From assembly GCA_964487555.1 (NCBI GenBank), contig CAZART010000099.1, positions 1-19,557 of the forward strand: a stretch of DNA of 19,557 nt. Direction: 5' to 3'. Source of the DNA: CAZART01 sp964487555. Its GTDB lineage: Bacteria; Bacteroidota; Rhodothermia; Rhodothermales; VXPQ01. The translations under genes were made by a program, and so were the position numbers. This document shows positions 8,317 through 17,173 of the stretch, piece after piece; position 1 is the first letter of the stretch, and each line of letters opens with the position of its first letter. The notes under the pieces were generated by a model. The model was not told the DNA's origin. It worked only from the letters and a program-made list of their open reading frames with translations, and did no database searches.

Positions 8317-10695
8317 ATGCTGAAGAATCACATCAAGATCGCCCTGCGCTATCTCTGGAGGCAGAAGGGTTACTCGCTAATCAATGCGGCCGGCCTTGCC
8401 GTCGGGATTGCGGTCTGTGCGCTGATTTTCCTCTGGGTTCGGGATGAGCTCAGCTACGATCGTTTCCACGAAAAGGCGGACAGCATTCATCGAGTGCTCT
8501 GGGATGCACGGTACGGGGGTAATGAGTGGAGGCTCGCCAGGACGCCCGTCCCGCTCGGCGATGTGCTCCGGGAGCAATTCCAGGATGTCGACCACGTCGT
8601 GCGATTTACAACAGCGGCGCTGACATTTCGCCTGGGCGAGGACTGGGTAAATGAGCAGAGCGTCCTGCGTACCGAAGATGCTTTTTTCGATATATTCACC
8701 GTGCCGTTCGTTTCAGGTGATCCGCGCACGGCGCTGAACCATCCGAATGCGGTCGTTTTGACGGAGGAATCAGCCCGCCGCTATTTCCCGAACGAGGATC
8801 CTGTCGGATCGACCCTCGAGACCAACGACGGTAACGTGCTTCAGGTCACCGGTGTCGTTGAGCAATTCCCGCCGCAGTCACACCTGCACTTCGATTTTCT
8901 CGTGCCGCTGGACGCCACGAAGCTGCCGGAATGGCAAAGGACTTCCTGGGGATCACCGCCTGTGTACACCTATCTCGCCATAAGAGAAGGGGCTGATGCC
9001 TTGGAGGTCGAGGCGGAGCTGCACGATTTCGTCCGCCGAACGGTGATCCCGGAAGGGCCCTTCGCGGAAGGGCAGAACCATTACAGCCTTCCGCTTGAGC
9101 GACTAACGGATATCCACCTCCTTTCGCGGTCCGAACTCGACCTATCCCCCGGCGGCAATAGAGTGTACGTCTACCTGTTCTCCATCATCGGCATCTTCAT
9201 CCTGATTCTGGCGTGCATCAACTTCATTAATCTTGCCACGGCACGTGCGGCAGGACGGGCAAAGGAGGTGGGCGTCCGAAAGGTGCTTGGATCTCGTCGC
9301 GTACAGCTCATCCGCCAGTTTCTGGCTGAGACGTTCGTCTATGTGATCGGAGCCATGGTCCTGGCGATGATTCTCATCGGGCTGGTGCTCCCAAGTTTTA
9401 ATCAGTTTTCCGGGAAGGAATTTGAAATGGGCCACTTTGGCTCACCCTTCCCGCTCCTACTGCTCGCCGGGATTACGATTTTTGTGACCCTGGCGGCCGG
9501 AACATACCCGGCTTTCTTCTTATCCGCATTCCGGCCCGTTCACGCGCTCAAGGGCACGCATCTGCTGAATTTGCGGCGAGACGGGCTGCGTAACGGGCTG
9601 GTCGTTGTCCAGTTCTGCATCTCTGTAACGCTCATCGCCGGGACGCTCGTCGTTCGCAATCAGCTTCAATACATCCAGTCGAAGCAGCTAGGGTTTGAGA
9701 AGGAGCACGTGCTGGTCATAGAGAATGCCGGCATCCTCGGGAATCAATACGGTGCGTTTCGTGACAGGCTCGAAGCGCAACCGGTCGTCTTGCGCACGTC
9801 CGGTACGCAGAGCCTTCCGGGAAATCTTTTTGATTCTACCGTATTCGAGCCCGAACAGCCGGCGAATTATGAGCAATCCTCCGTGAACTACGCGTGGGTC
9901 GACGAGGCCTACGTGGAGGTGCTGGACCTTGAGATCATAGCGGGGCGCAACTTCTCGCCGTCACGATCCTCCGACTCGTCTTCCTTCTTGATCAATGAGG
10001 AGGCCGCGAAAGCCCTTGGATGGACGGATCCGATCGGCAGGACGCTCACAATGGGCACCGGCGTTCGGGGGCCGGTGATCGGCGTCCTTAAGGACTTTCA
10101 CTACGAATCGCTCCACACGGAAATCAAGCCGATCTTCTTCCCGTTCGTGCGGTGGACGCCGTCCTACCTGGCGGTCAGGCTGCGGCCAGGCAACGTTTCG
10201 CAAGGGCTCGAGGCGGTGAGGCAGGTCTGGGATGAATTCGTACCACAACGGCCGTTCTCGTATTCCTTTTTGGATCAGGATTATGAAAAGCTCTACGACA
10301 GTGAGCGGCAGGTGGCGAGGGTATTCGGCGTCTTCGCGATGCTCGCGCTTTTCATTGCCTGTGTCGGATTGGCCGGGCTCGCTTCGTATTCCGTCGTGCA
10401 GCGCACGAAAGAGATCGGAATCCGCAAGGTGGTCGGCGCATCAGTCTATAGCATCGTAGGCTTGCTGTCGAGAGACTTCGTGAAGCTGGTAGGTCTATCC
10501 CTTTTGTTCGCTACGCCCCTTGCCTACTATCTAATGCAGCGGTGGCTCGAAAACTTCGCCTATCGTATTGAGATCGGTCCCGGTGTTTTTCTGCTGGCCG
10601 GCGCGGCCGCCCTTCTGATCGCCATGCTGACGGTCACCTATCAATCCGTCAAGGCCGCTCTGACGGACCCCGTCAAGAGTTTGCGTTACGAGTGA
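8317..10695 (+). CDS. ABC-transporter permease, FtsX/MacB type (8-TM, Bacteroidota form)
   Basis: The product is 792 aa from the ATG at 8317, where the family N-terminus MLKNHIKIALRYL begins; the in-frame ATG at 8242 adds an unrelated leader. TM1 is at about 20-41 (LINAAGLAVGIAVCALIFLW), followed by a MacB-like periplasmic core (45-265). The first FtsX domain has TM2-4 at about 283-405 with the coupling segment KEVGVRKVLGSRR. A fifth TM lies near 427-448, then a second periplasmic core. The second FtsX domain has three TMs from about 668 to the end (KEIGIRKVVGAS). Such permeases work with a MacB/LolD-type ATPase, driving periplasmic or efflux processes. No ATPase gene is nearby, so the partner must be elsewhere. 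A paralogue lies at 14435-17113. Confidence 0.93.
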   Translation: MLKNHIKIALRYLWRQKGYSLINAAGLAVGIAVCALIFLWVRDELSYDRFHEKADSIHRVLWDARYGGNEWRLARTPVPLGDVLREQFQDVDHVVRFTTAALTFRLGEDWVNEQSVLRTEDAFFDIFTVPFVSGDPRTALNHPNAVVLTEESARRYFPNEDPVGSTLETNDGNVLQVTGVVEQFPPQSHLHFDFLVPLDATKLPEWQRTSWGSPPVYTYLAIREGADALEVEAELHDFVRRTVIPEGPFAEGQNHYSLPLERLTDIHLLSRSELDLSPGGNRVYVYLFSIIGIFILILACINFINLATARAAGRAKEVGVRKVLGSRRVQLIRQFLAETFVYVIGAMVLAMILIGLVLPSFNQFSGKEFEMGHFGSPFPLLLLAGITIFVTLAAGTYPAFFLSAFRPVHALKGTHLLNLRRDGLRNGLVVVQFCISVTLIAGTLVVRNQLQYIQSKQLGFEKEHVLVIENAGILGNQYGAFRDRLEAQPVVLRTSGTQSLPGNLFDSTVFEPEQPANYEQSSVNYAWVDEAYVEVLDLEIIAGRNFSPSRSSDSSSFLINEEAAKALGWTDPIGRTLTMGTGVRGPVIGVLKDFHYESLHTEIKPIFFPFVRWTPSYLAVRLRPGNVSQGLEAVRQVWDEFVPQRPFSYSFLDQDYEKLYDSERQVARVFGVFAMLALFIACVGLAGLASYSVVQRTKEIGIRKVVGASVYSIVGLLSRDFVKLVGLSLLFATPLAYYLMQRWLENFAYRIEIGPGVFLLAGAAALLIAMLTVTYQSVKAALTDPVKSLRYE

Positions 10696-10816
10696 GTTCG
10701 GCGAGTCGTGATGGGCAGAAAGCGTAAACCGAGGAGCGAGGGCTGAGGCTTTTTCGCCGGCGCGCCCCTGGCAGGCGCTTCGAATAGATGAGGGCAGCGG
10801 TGCGGCGCGTATCCGC

Positions 10817-11758
10817 TTATTGCGACGAGGCCCCGTACCGACACGCCTCCGGATCCGATGCGACGAAATAACTCCTGTAGTTTAGGGCTTCCGGATCGGT
10901 ACAGCCCTTCAGATTGAGCACCTCCACCTTGCGAAAGTCGATCGGTGCCGTTTCCGCCTGGAGGGCGATGTATCCCTCCGAGAGCAGCCGGCCTTCCTGC
11001 ATCACCTCCGGATCGTGGTTGTTCGCGAAACCACCGCCCATCTGCGGGGCATGGTACGTCATGACGGTATCTCCTTCCACGATATGGTGGATCACCGAAT
11101 CACCGCGCACAAGCGTCTCCACGCGCACCCACTGGTCCCCGTCGTACGTCTCGGAGGCGGAATTGACGCAGTGGTCCGTTAGCAGCGCCCTGTCCATTAC
11201 GACGTGCGTACCGGGTGTGCACAGGTTCGCCGTCGAACGCTCGCCCGTTCCAAGGCCGCCGAGCAGCTGCACCTCGATCGAAATCGGGAAGTCCTGATCC
11301 AGCATCATGCTCTCGGCCGATTGCGAGTGGACCATGATGCCGTTGTTCCGGACGGCCCAGGCGAGATCCGGTCCGGCTCCGCGCACCTGCTCCCCAACGA
11401 AGCGATACTCGGCGGCCACGACGTAGTGCGAGAAGGGCTCCTCATAGAAGATGTGTCCGAACTCGCCGTCAAAACCGCTCCAGTCGTCGTAGCGCACCTT
11501 CAGCAGACCATCCTCGACCCGAAACGTCTCCCGCAGGTTTTCGTCGAGCGGATAGCCGGTGAACTTGACGTTCCAACCATCCAGATCGCGGCCGTTGAAG
11601 AGCTGAATCCAGTCTTCCTGCTGAGGATCGGAAGGGGCCGCGCCCTCATCCCGGGTTTGCATGCATCCCGAGCCGAGGAGCATGACGGCGAGGGCCACGC
11701 CCATCAGGGCGGAAGCCGGCATGCTCCACGGACGGAAACGAAATTCGGCGGTCAGCAT
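10817..11758 (-). CDS. Secreted lipoprotein, DUF1080 / 3-keto-disaccharide hydrolase domain
   Basis: The product is 313 aa from the ATG at 11758; the upstream in-frame ATG at 11836 would precede the signal peptide by 26 residues. A lipoprotein signal (VALAVMLLGSGC) puts the modified cysteine at residue 32. The domain starts DWIQLFNGRDLDGWNVKFTG, the classic DUF1080 opening, and continues as a concanavalin-like sandwich to about residue 285. The tail GCTDPEALNYRSYF with a second Cys (EACRY) is a small Cys-pair motif often seen at the end of such proteins in Bacteroidota and Planctomycetes. Members are assigned 3-keto-glycoside hydrolysis. The gene is convergent with the upstream permease and divergent from the GNAT gene. 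Confidence 0.9.
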   Translation of the reverse strand: MLTAEFRFRPWSMPASALMGVALAVMLLGSGCMQTRDEGAAPSDPQQEDWIQLFNGRDLDGWNVKFTGYPLDENLRETFRVEDGLLKVRYDDWSGFDGEFGHIFYEEPFSHYVVAAEYRFVGEQVRGAGPDLAWAVRNNGIMVHSQSAESMMLDQDFPISIEVQLLGGLGTGERSTANLCTPGTHVVMDRALLTDHCVNSASETYDGDQWVRVETLVRGDSVIHHIVEGDTVMTYHAPQMGGGFANNHDPEVMQEGRLLSEGYIALQAETAPIDFRKVEVLNLKGCTDPEALNYRSYFVASDPEACRYGASSQ

Positions 11759-12089
11759 TGCGTTCTTGTTGTAAATGAAGAGGGTGTCGAAAAAACTGGG
11801 TCTTCCAACCGAAGGATCGTTCCCTCGGTCATCCAAAATAAGACAGCGCCGGACGACAACGAAAAGCAGCCGATCACCGGACTAGGATGAGCGTCCTGGT
11901 AGCCGGTTTGCCCGACATCTGCGTATGTTTCCGCATTTGTCCGGACGCAGGATTCGGACGTTTTTGCCTCGCAGTATCGCCGGCGTTATCATCACCGTGT
12001 CTAGCCGTTCCACTGGCCCGGGGCCGGTTACGCCCGAGGCCAATGCGGCCCAAGGTGCTGCTGCTTCGGCCGTTTCGAACTGCTTGCTG
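11759..12089. other. Divergent intergenic region, DUF1080 lipoprotein / GNAT gene
   Basis: About 330 nt with no supported gene. Open frames on both strands across it are arginine-, serine- and proline-rich and match nothing I recognise. It should contain two divergent promoters, but I could not pick convincing boxes. A GC-rich imperfect palindrome (GGCCCGGGGCC) lies near 12018-12028. Confidence 0.45.
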
Positions 12090-12533
12090 ATGATCATCGT
12101 TGATTTCACCGAAGAACTCCTCGAAGAAGCGGCGGCGGCGTACGCTCAGGCGTTCAACTCTGAGCCTTGGAACGACGGATGGACTCAGGACGCGGCCACT
12201 GAGCGGCTCGAGCGCATGATGAGACATCCGGACTCCCTCGGGTTGGCGGCGATAGAGGGCGAGCTCCTCGGATTCGCATGCGGATGGCGTGAGCGTTGGC
12301 TGAAGGCAGATCATTTTCATCTGAAGGAGATGTGCGTAGTTCCGGATAGACAGCGCTCGGGCATCGGGAGTGCGCTGCTCGTTCGTCTCCTCAGCCGACT
12401 CGATCATCTCGGTGTGGAAGCATGTTACCTCCAGACACGCCCGCGTACGCCTGCGGCGTACTTCTACGAGAAGCACGGCTTCCGAGGGCTGAATCTTCAG
12501 TCGATGTTTCGGACTGTCATGGACGAACGATAA
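12090..12533 (+). CDS. GNAT-family N-acetyltransferase
   Basis: The product is 147 aa from the ATG at 12090. The frame is open further upstream, but the family N-terminus MIIVDFTEELLEEAAAAYAQ begins here. Motif A is visible at about 79-100 (LKEMCVVPDRQRSGIGSALL) with the acetyl-CoA pyrophosphate loop R-Q-R-S-G-I-G. Motif B is at 123-131 (AYFYEKHGF). The N-terminal half contains the usual aromatic-rich FNSEPWNDGW segment. It transfers an acetyl group from acetyl-CoA to an amine; the acceptor cannot be inferred. There is no strong Shine-Dalgarno. The next gene begins about 85 nt downstream on the same strand and may be co-transcribed. Confidence 0.88.
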   Translation: MIIVDFTEELLEEAAAAYAQAFNSEPWNDGWTQDAATERLERMMRHPDSLGLAAIEGELLGFACGWRERWLKADHFHLKEMCVVPDRQRSGIGSALLVRLLSRLDHLGVEACYLQTRPRTPAAYFYEKHGFRGLNLQSMFRTVMDER

Positions 12534-12618
12534 TGACGGAAGGTACTCGGCGCGACGATCGCTGCCGCTTGTTTCCATCGATGCGCGACATAGCCACCGC
12601 AATCATACTAACGAGGGG

Positions 12619-13899
12619 ATGCGTCCGCCAATTTTACTGTGGATTCTCCTTTTGACGATTCCGTCGGCAGCGATGGGGCAGGTTGCCCCGGATGCCGCCG
12701 ATGACCGTCGGAGCGTCCATACCTATAAGCAGACGAACCATGGGGACCTTCAGCTCACGGTGGACCATCCACCGCAGTGGAGTGCATCCGATTCCCGACC
12801 GGCTTTCGTGTTCTTCTTCGGAGGCGGTTGGGCATTCAGTGCGATCGAGCATTTCGAGCGGCAGGCAAAATACTTCGCAGGCCGAGGTATGGTGGCGATA
12901 CGTCCGGACTTCCGCGTGAAGGACCGTGATGGAACGACGCCGGCGGAAAGTGTGGAGGATGCGAAAAGCGCGATACGGTGGGTCCGGGCGAACGCACACA
13001 TCCTCGGTGTCGATCCTCGACGCATTGTCGCCGCCGGCGGATCCTCGGGAGGTCACCTCGCCGCCTGTACCGCACACTGTTTCGGGCCGGGACGTGTGAA
13101 AGAAGACGTGTCCGTTTCCTCCGCGCCCAATGCGTTGATCCTCTTCAATCCTCTCCTCGACTATGCCGGCCTACGTGAAGTCGAACAAACCTATCCCGTT
13201 GCAAATGATGAAATTGCCCGCCAGATCTCGCCCGCACTGCATCTCAAGAAGGGTGAACCTCCGGCGCTACTTCTATTCGGTTCCGAAGACGTGCTTCTCG
13301 ACTGGGCCGATACGTACGTCGAAACGTCGACCCGGCTAGGAAATCGGTTGGATATGTACGTGGCCGAGGGCGAAGGCCATGGATTCTTCAACGACGCACC
13401 CTGGTACGAACAAACGCTGGTCGAAGCGGATAACTTTTTGGTTTCACTGGGCTACCTTAACGAGCTTTCAGTCCGAAAAAGAGTCGTGAACACGACTTCT
13501 CAGCCAACGGGGCAGATACCTTCAGCGGTCGTGGAGACCCTTCTCCGGATCGACCGGGAATACGTGCAGGCGGAAATCGACCGGGACGTCGAGACACTTG
13601 CACGCATCTTCGCAGATGACGTCCGCTACACCGGTTTTGACGGTTCTGTCGTGTCGAAGGATCAGATCCTCGCCGGCGTGCAGGATCCTGCGTTCTCGGT
13701 CGGCCCCATCGAGCTGAGCGACATGCACGTTCGTCCGCTCGGTCGACACTCAGCGATCGTGACGGGACGGGCCGACCTGCGTATGCACTACGGCGACGCC
13801 GAATACAGCGGTGCGTACCGATTCACGCGCGTCTACGAGTCCCGTGATGGAACGTGGAAAATGGTTGCAGGGCACACCGCGAAAATTCCGGAGAGATAG
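12619..13899 (+). CDS. Secreted alpha/beta-hydrolase fused to an NTF2-like (SnoaL/DUF4440) domain
   Basis: The product is 426 aa with a signal peptide (LLWILLLTIPSAAMG, cleavage near residue 20). Residues about 40-280 are an HSL-type esterase fold: oxyanion loop FFGGGW (66-71), nucleophile elbow GGSSGG with Ser142, acid in GSEDVLL (Asp224) and catalytic His254 in EGEGHGFF. A linker near 285-302 leads to an NTF2-like domain (303-426: LLRIDREYVQAEIDRDVETL, then ADDVRYTGFDGSVVSK, DGTWKMVAGHTAKI), as in SnoaL/DUF4440 proteins. The protein is likely a periplasmic or secreted carboxylesterase; the role of the second domain is unknown. GAGGGG directly abuts the ATG, an unusually short spacing, so an upstream GTG/TTG start is possible. 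Confidence 0.88.
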   Translation: MRPPILLWILLLTIPSAAMGQVAPDAADDRRSVHTYKQTNHGDLQLTVDHPPQWSASDSRPAFVFFFGGGWAFSAIEHFERQAKYFAGRGMVAIRPDFRVKDRDGTTPAESVEDAKSAIRWVRANAHILGVDPRRIVAAGGSSGGHLAACTAHCFGPGRVKEDVSVSSAPNALILFNPLLDYAGLREVEQTYPVANDEIARQISPALHLKKGEPPALLLFGSEDVLLDWADTYVETSTRLGNRLDMYVAEGEGHGFFNDAPWYEQTLVEADNFLVSLGYLNELSVRKRVVNTTSQPTGQIPSAVVETLLRIDREYVQAEIDRDVETLARIFADDVRYTGFDGSVVSKDQILAGVQDPAFSVGPIELSDMHVRPLGRHSAIVTGRADLRMHYGDAEYSGAYRFTRVYESRDGTWKMVAGHTAKIPER

Positions 13900-13907
13900 C
13901 GAGACGT

Positions 13908-13924
13908 CGGCCGTACGACGGCCG
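13908..13924 (+). terminator. Possible terminator hairpin after the hydrolase gene
   Basis: CGGCCGT-ACG-ACGGCCG forms a 7-bp perfect hairpin 8 nt after the hydrolase stop codon. No T-run follows, so termination is only a possibility. Confidence 0.3.
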
Positions 13925-14002
13925 CTGATATTAGGCCGAGCCGGTAAAGCGGGCACCCCTCAATAATCGGTAGTCGCACACGTGTGAACGTCCCACATCC
14001 TA

Positions 14003-14031
14003 TTGTCATACATTGCGGTTCTATGTATTAT
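14003..14031 (+). promoter_or_regulatory. Sigma-70-like promoter of padR-permease
   Basis: TTGTCA (14003-14008), a 17-nt spacer and TATTAT (14026-14031) match the housekeeping consensus at 5/6 in each box with ideal spacing. Transcription would start near 14038, about 38 nt before the PadR ATG. Both boxes are overlapped by the inverted repeats listed below. Confidence 0.65.
14008..14028. promoter_or_regulatory. Candidate PadR operator, repeat 1 (spacer of the promoter)
   Basis: ATACAT-N9-ATGTAT is a perfect 6-bp inverted repeat that fills the space between the -35 and -10 boxes of the promoter. PadR repressors bind dyads with ATGT/ACAT elements. Binding here would block RNA polymerase; autoregulation is inferred. 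Confidence 0.55.
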
Positions 14032-14053
14032 ATACCTCGTTCTCCAAGGTATA
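14031..14053. promoter_or_regulatory. Candidate PadR operator, repeat 2 (start-site region)
   Basis: TATACCT-N9-AGGTATA is a perfect 7-bp inverted repeat covering the end of the -10 box and the expected start site. Its centre is 24 bp from that of repeat 1, so the two sites lie close together on the helix. Confidence 0.55.
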
Positions 14054-14075
14054 GCGGAGCACTTCTAAATAGGAT

Positions 14076-14417
14076 ATGATCGCGAAAGAACTCGTCGGGG
14101 CCGCCACCAGACCGATCATGCTTTCCATTCTCGCGGGGGGCGAGTCGTATGGATACGCCATCATCCAGCGGATCCATGCTCTTTCAGGCGGGGCGATCGA
14201 ACTGTCTGACGGTACACTGTACCCCGTCTTGCACCGGCTCGAAGACGAGGGGCTGGTGACCTCCACGTGGCGCACCTCCGACAGCGGGCGGCGCCGCAAG
14301 TACTATGCGCTGACGACGAGGGGGAAGGAGGCGCTCCAGTCCGAACGAACACAGTGGCTTCAGGTCGACGCCGTCCTGGCGACGCTCTGGGGACTGGAGC
14401 CGCGCGTCACGACATAG
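14076..14417 (+). CDS. PadR-family transcriptional repressor
   Basis: The product is 113 aa from the ATG at 14076, with AGGA at 14069-14072 as a weak, close ribosome binding site. The PadR winged helix is plain: MLSILAGGESYGYAIIQRI (15-33), the recognition helix LSDGTLYPVLHRLEDEGLV (43-61), and the wing RRRKYYALTTRGKEAL (72-87). A short dimerisation helix follows. The gene is the first of a two-gene operon with an FtsX/MacB permease 17 nt downstream, the usual PadR-permease arrangement. It probably represses its own promoter through the two inverted repeats upstream. The inducer is unknown; PadR proteins usually bind phenolic or cationic drug-like ligands. Confidence 0.93.
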   Translation: MIAKELVGAATRPIMLSILAGGESYGYAIIQRIHALSGGAIELSDGTLYPVLHRLEDEGLVTSTWRTSDSGRRRKYYALTTRGKEALQSERTQWLQVDAVLATLWGLEPRVTT

Positions 14418-14434
14418 ACACAAAGCAGCCGAGC

Positions 14435-17113
14435 ATGTTCACCTTCGACCTCGATAAAGCCGTCGCGGCGTGGCGAAAAAGTCTTCGTCACAATCGAGCA
14501 TTTCTGCACGACGACGTTGACGAGCTCGAGAGTCATTTGCGTGACCATGTCGACGAGCTGGTCGCCGAGGGGATCCCGGCGAAGCAAGCCTTCGAAAACG
14601 CGCTGAGACGCCTGGGCGATACGCGCCGGATCGAGGCCGAGTTCGGAAAGGTCCGATGGGGCCGGACTCGAAGGACGCGGAGCGCGCTCAAGACCTTCTT
14701 CTGGGAGGGTGCCATCCTCACGAACGCGCTCAAGATCGCCGTTCGAAATTTGCGAAGGCAGCGCGCCTATTCATTGATCAACATAGGCGGATTGGCCCTC
14801 GGCCTGGCGACGTGCTTCGTGATCCTTCTCTTCGTCCGCTACGAGCTCAGCTACGACGACTTTCACACGAACGCGGACCGGATCTATCGCGTGCTGTCAT
14901 ACTCCAGTCAGGGTGACAATTTATTCGAGTCACTGGCTCACCCCGCCCCGCTGGCGCCGACGCTGGCGAGGGAGGTCCCCGAGATTCATGCCGCCGTACG
15001 AGTCAGCACGCGGTATCCGGAAGTGCTTGTGAAGCGAGACGGCGAGGCTTTTTACGAAAACAGCTTCTACTTCACGGATTCATTGTTCTTCGACGTGTTC
15101 GATGCGCCTTTCGTACGCGGCGATGCGCGGACGGCGCTGAAGCGGCCGTACGCCGTAGTAATCTCAGTATCGATGGCTGAAAAGTACTTCGGTGGTGCCA
15201 ACCCGATCGGTGAGTCGCTAAACATCGAGGGACTCTGGGGGCCGCACGATTACGAGGTCACCGGTGTCGTTCGCGACTTTCCTCCAAACTCGCACTTCCA
15301 CTTCGGCGTCCTGACGTCGATGGAGACGCTTCGGGCCGAGATGCCGAATCCGGAGGCTCTCGAGTCGTGGCGGCACGTCGGCCACCATACTTATGTGGTG
15401 GTCGCGGAGGGGGTGGATCATACGGCGCTCGAGGAAAGCCTCCGCCGCGTCCATTCGACGCATCGGGGTGTCCCCGAAAGCGACGACGGCATCGAAGCGG
15501 GATACCGCCTTCAACCGCTCACCGCCATCCATCTTTACTCAAACCTGGAAGATGAGCTTGCACCCAATGGGGACGTGCGGTACCTCTACATCTTTTCAGC
15601 GCTGGCCCTCCTCGTGCTCCTCGTTGCGGGGGTCAACTACGTCAACCTCGCCACGGCGCGTTCGGCGAGGCGCGCCCGCGAGGTCGGGATTCGAAAGGTC
15701 GTGGGCGCCTGGCGAAGTCAGCTCGTGCGGCAGTTTCTGAGCGAGGCGCTGGTGTTTGGCGGCATCTCCCTCCTGGCATCGATGGTGCTGCTGCTGGTCT
15801 TCATCCCCCTATTCAACCGGCTATCGGGAAAGGAACTGCCATGGGAGTACGTTCTCAGTGGCGAGCACCTCCTTGGAATGGCCATGGCGGGCGTCACCGT
15901 CGCCCTTCTCGCAGGGCTCTATCCCGCCGTATTTCTATCCAGCTTTCAGCCGATCCGTACGCTTAGAGCCATGCTCGGACTCGGCCCTGGCAGCAGCCGC
16001 CTCCGCCGCGGTCTCGTCATCGCGCAGTTCGCGATCTCCTTCGGGTTGATTGCGGGCACGCTCGTGATCGGCCGCCAGCTCACGTTCATGCAGGAGAAAA
16101 ATCTCGGCCTCGATCAGGAGCGAGTCCTGGTCGTCAACACGCACGGGGCGCTCGGCAGGCAGTTCCAATCCTTCCGAGACGAGTTGCTCAAGCACAGCGG
16201 TATCGAGCATGTCACGACGTCGAGCCCTAGCCTTCCCGCCCCGCGCCAGATGATGGAGCATTGGCCGGAAGGATTTGAGGATCGGAGTATCCATGCCGGC
16301 AATCTTTCCGTGGGGCCGCACTTTTTGGAGACGCTCAAGATCGATCTGCTAGAGGGGAGGCGTCTGCCGGCCGACTATCAGCCCGCGGAGCAAGAATTCA
16401 CCCCCGTGCTCATCAACGAGGCGGCCGCCCGCGAATTCGGATGGGAGCAGCCGTTGGGGAAGACGTTTCAATGCTGCTTCCGTCCGACGCCGAAAGTGGT
16501 AGGTGTGGTCGAGGACTTTCACTACAGATCGGTGAAGGAGCAGATCGCACCGCTGGTGATCATGCCGACGTGGTGGTCCCGATTCGTCCTCGTCCGCATT
16601 CGAGGGGGCGAAATCTCCGAATCCATCGCCGCGGTCAAAGAGGCGTGGGCGCGCTTCGTCCCCGGAGCCCCGTTCGACTACACCTTCATGGACGCCCGAT
16701 TCGATGCCACATACGAATCTGAGAAGCAGCTCGCCGGCCTATTCGGCGCCTTCTCAGCCCTCGGCATCATCATCGCATCGATGGGCCTCTTCGGTCTCGC
16801 CGCCTTCATGACGGAGACCCGAACGAAAGAAATCGGCATCCGGAAAGTACTCGGAGCGACCATCCCCGGCATCGTCGGCCTGCTGTCCCGCGAGTTCATG
16901 CTCCTCGTTGTCGTCGCGATCCTCATCGGCGCCCCGGCCGTGTACCTGGCCGCGCAATACTGGCTCGAGGACTTCGCCTATCGCACACCTCTCAGCCCGG
17001 CCGTATTCCTTTGGGCCGGCCTTACGGCGGTACTCGTTGCCATGCTGACGGTCTTCTATCAATCCGTCAAAGCCGCCCTCATCAATCCGTCGCGCAGCCT
17101 GCGGTGTGAGTGA
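14435..17113 (+). CDS. ABC-transporter permease with N-terminal permease-prefix domain (FtsX/MacB type)
   Basis: The product is 892 aa from the ATG at 14435; the frame is open upstream only because it overlaps padR. Residues about 10-75 form the helical 'permease prefix' domain found on PadR-linked permeases (DDVDELESHLRDHVDELV, then LRRLGDTRRIEAEFGKV). From about residue 95 it follows the same plan as the permease at 8317: TM1 near 113-134, MacB-like periplasmic core, FtsX domain (REVGIRKVVGAW), second core, and a final FtsX domain (KEIGIRKVLGAT) ending in TVFYQSVKAALINPSRSLRCE. No ATPase gene accompanies it. It is co-transcribed with padR. The prefix may link the permease to control of assembly or ATPase; its role is not established. 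Confidence 0.93.
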   Translation: MFTFDLDKAVAAWRKSLRHNRAFLHDDVDELESHLRDHVDELVAEGIPAKQAFENALRRLGDTRRIEAEFGKVRWGRTRRTRSALKTFFWEGAILTNALKIAVRNLRRQRAYSLINIGGLALGLATCFVILLFVRYELSYDDFHTNADRIYRVLSYSSQGDNLFESLAHPAPLAPTLAREVPEIHAAVRVSTRYPEVLVKRDGEAFYENSFYFTDSLFFDVFDAPFVRGDARTALKRPYAVVISVSMAEKYFGGANPIGESLNIEGLWGPHDYEVTGVVRDFPPNSHFHFGVLTSMETLRAEMPNPEALESWRHVGHHTYVVVAEGVDHTALEESLRRVHSTHRGVPESDDGIEAGYRLQPLTAIHLYSNLEDELAPNGDVRYLYIFSALALLVLLVAGVNYVNLATARSARRAREVGIRKVVGAWRSQLVRQFLSEALVFGGISLLASMVLLLVFIPLFNRLSGKELPWEYVLSGEHLLGMAMAGVTVALLAGLYPAVFLSSFQPIRTLRAMLGLGPGSSRLRRGLVIAQFAISFGLIAGTLVIGRQLTFMQEKNLGLDQERVLVVNTHGALGRQFQSFRDELLKHSGIEHVTTSSPSLPAPRQMMEHWPEGFEDRSIHAGNLSVGPHFLETLKIDLLEGRRLPADYQPAEQEFTPVLINEAAAREFGWEQPLGKTFQCCFRPTPKVVGVVEDFHYRSVKEQIAPLVIMPTWWSRFVLVRIRGGEISESIAAVKEAWARFVPGAPFDYTFMDARFDATYESEKQLAGLFGAFSALGIIIASMGLFGLAAFMTETRTKEIGIRKVLGATIPGIVGLLSREFMLLVVVAILIGAPAVYLAAQYWLEDFAYRTPLSPAVFLWAGLTAVLVAMLTVFYQSVKAALINPSRSLRCE

Positions 17114-17115
17114 GC

Positions 17116-17132
17116 GGGGCTGAAGAAGCCCC
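17116..17132 (+). terminator. Possible terminator hairpin after the second permease
   Basis: GGGGCT-GAAGA-AGCCCC forms a 6-bp GC-rich hairpin 2 nt after the permease stop codon. There is no immediate T-run; a TTTT occurs about 20 nt later. It could terminate the padR-permease transcript. Confidence 0.35.
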
Positions 17133-17173
17133 ATAGTCGTCTAAAATCGGCTTTTCTGGAGGTTGTAGTTTCG

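Noticed and set aside
11874..12602. Minus-strand open frame of 242 codons over the GNAT gene
   Set aside because: The GNAT motifs on the plus strand are clear; this frame is rich in arginine and serine with no recognisable domain.
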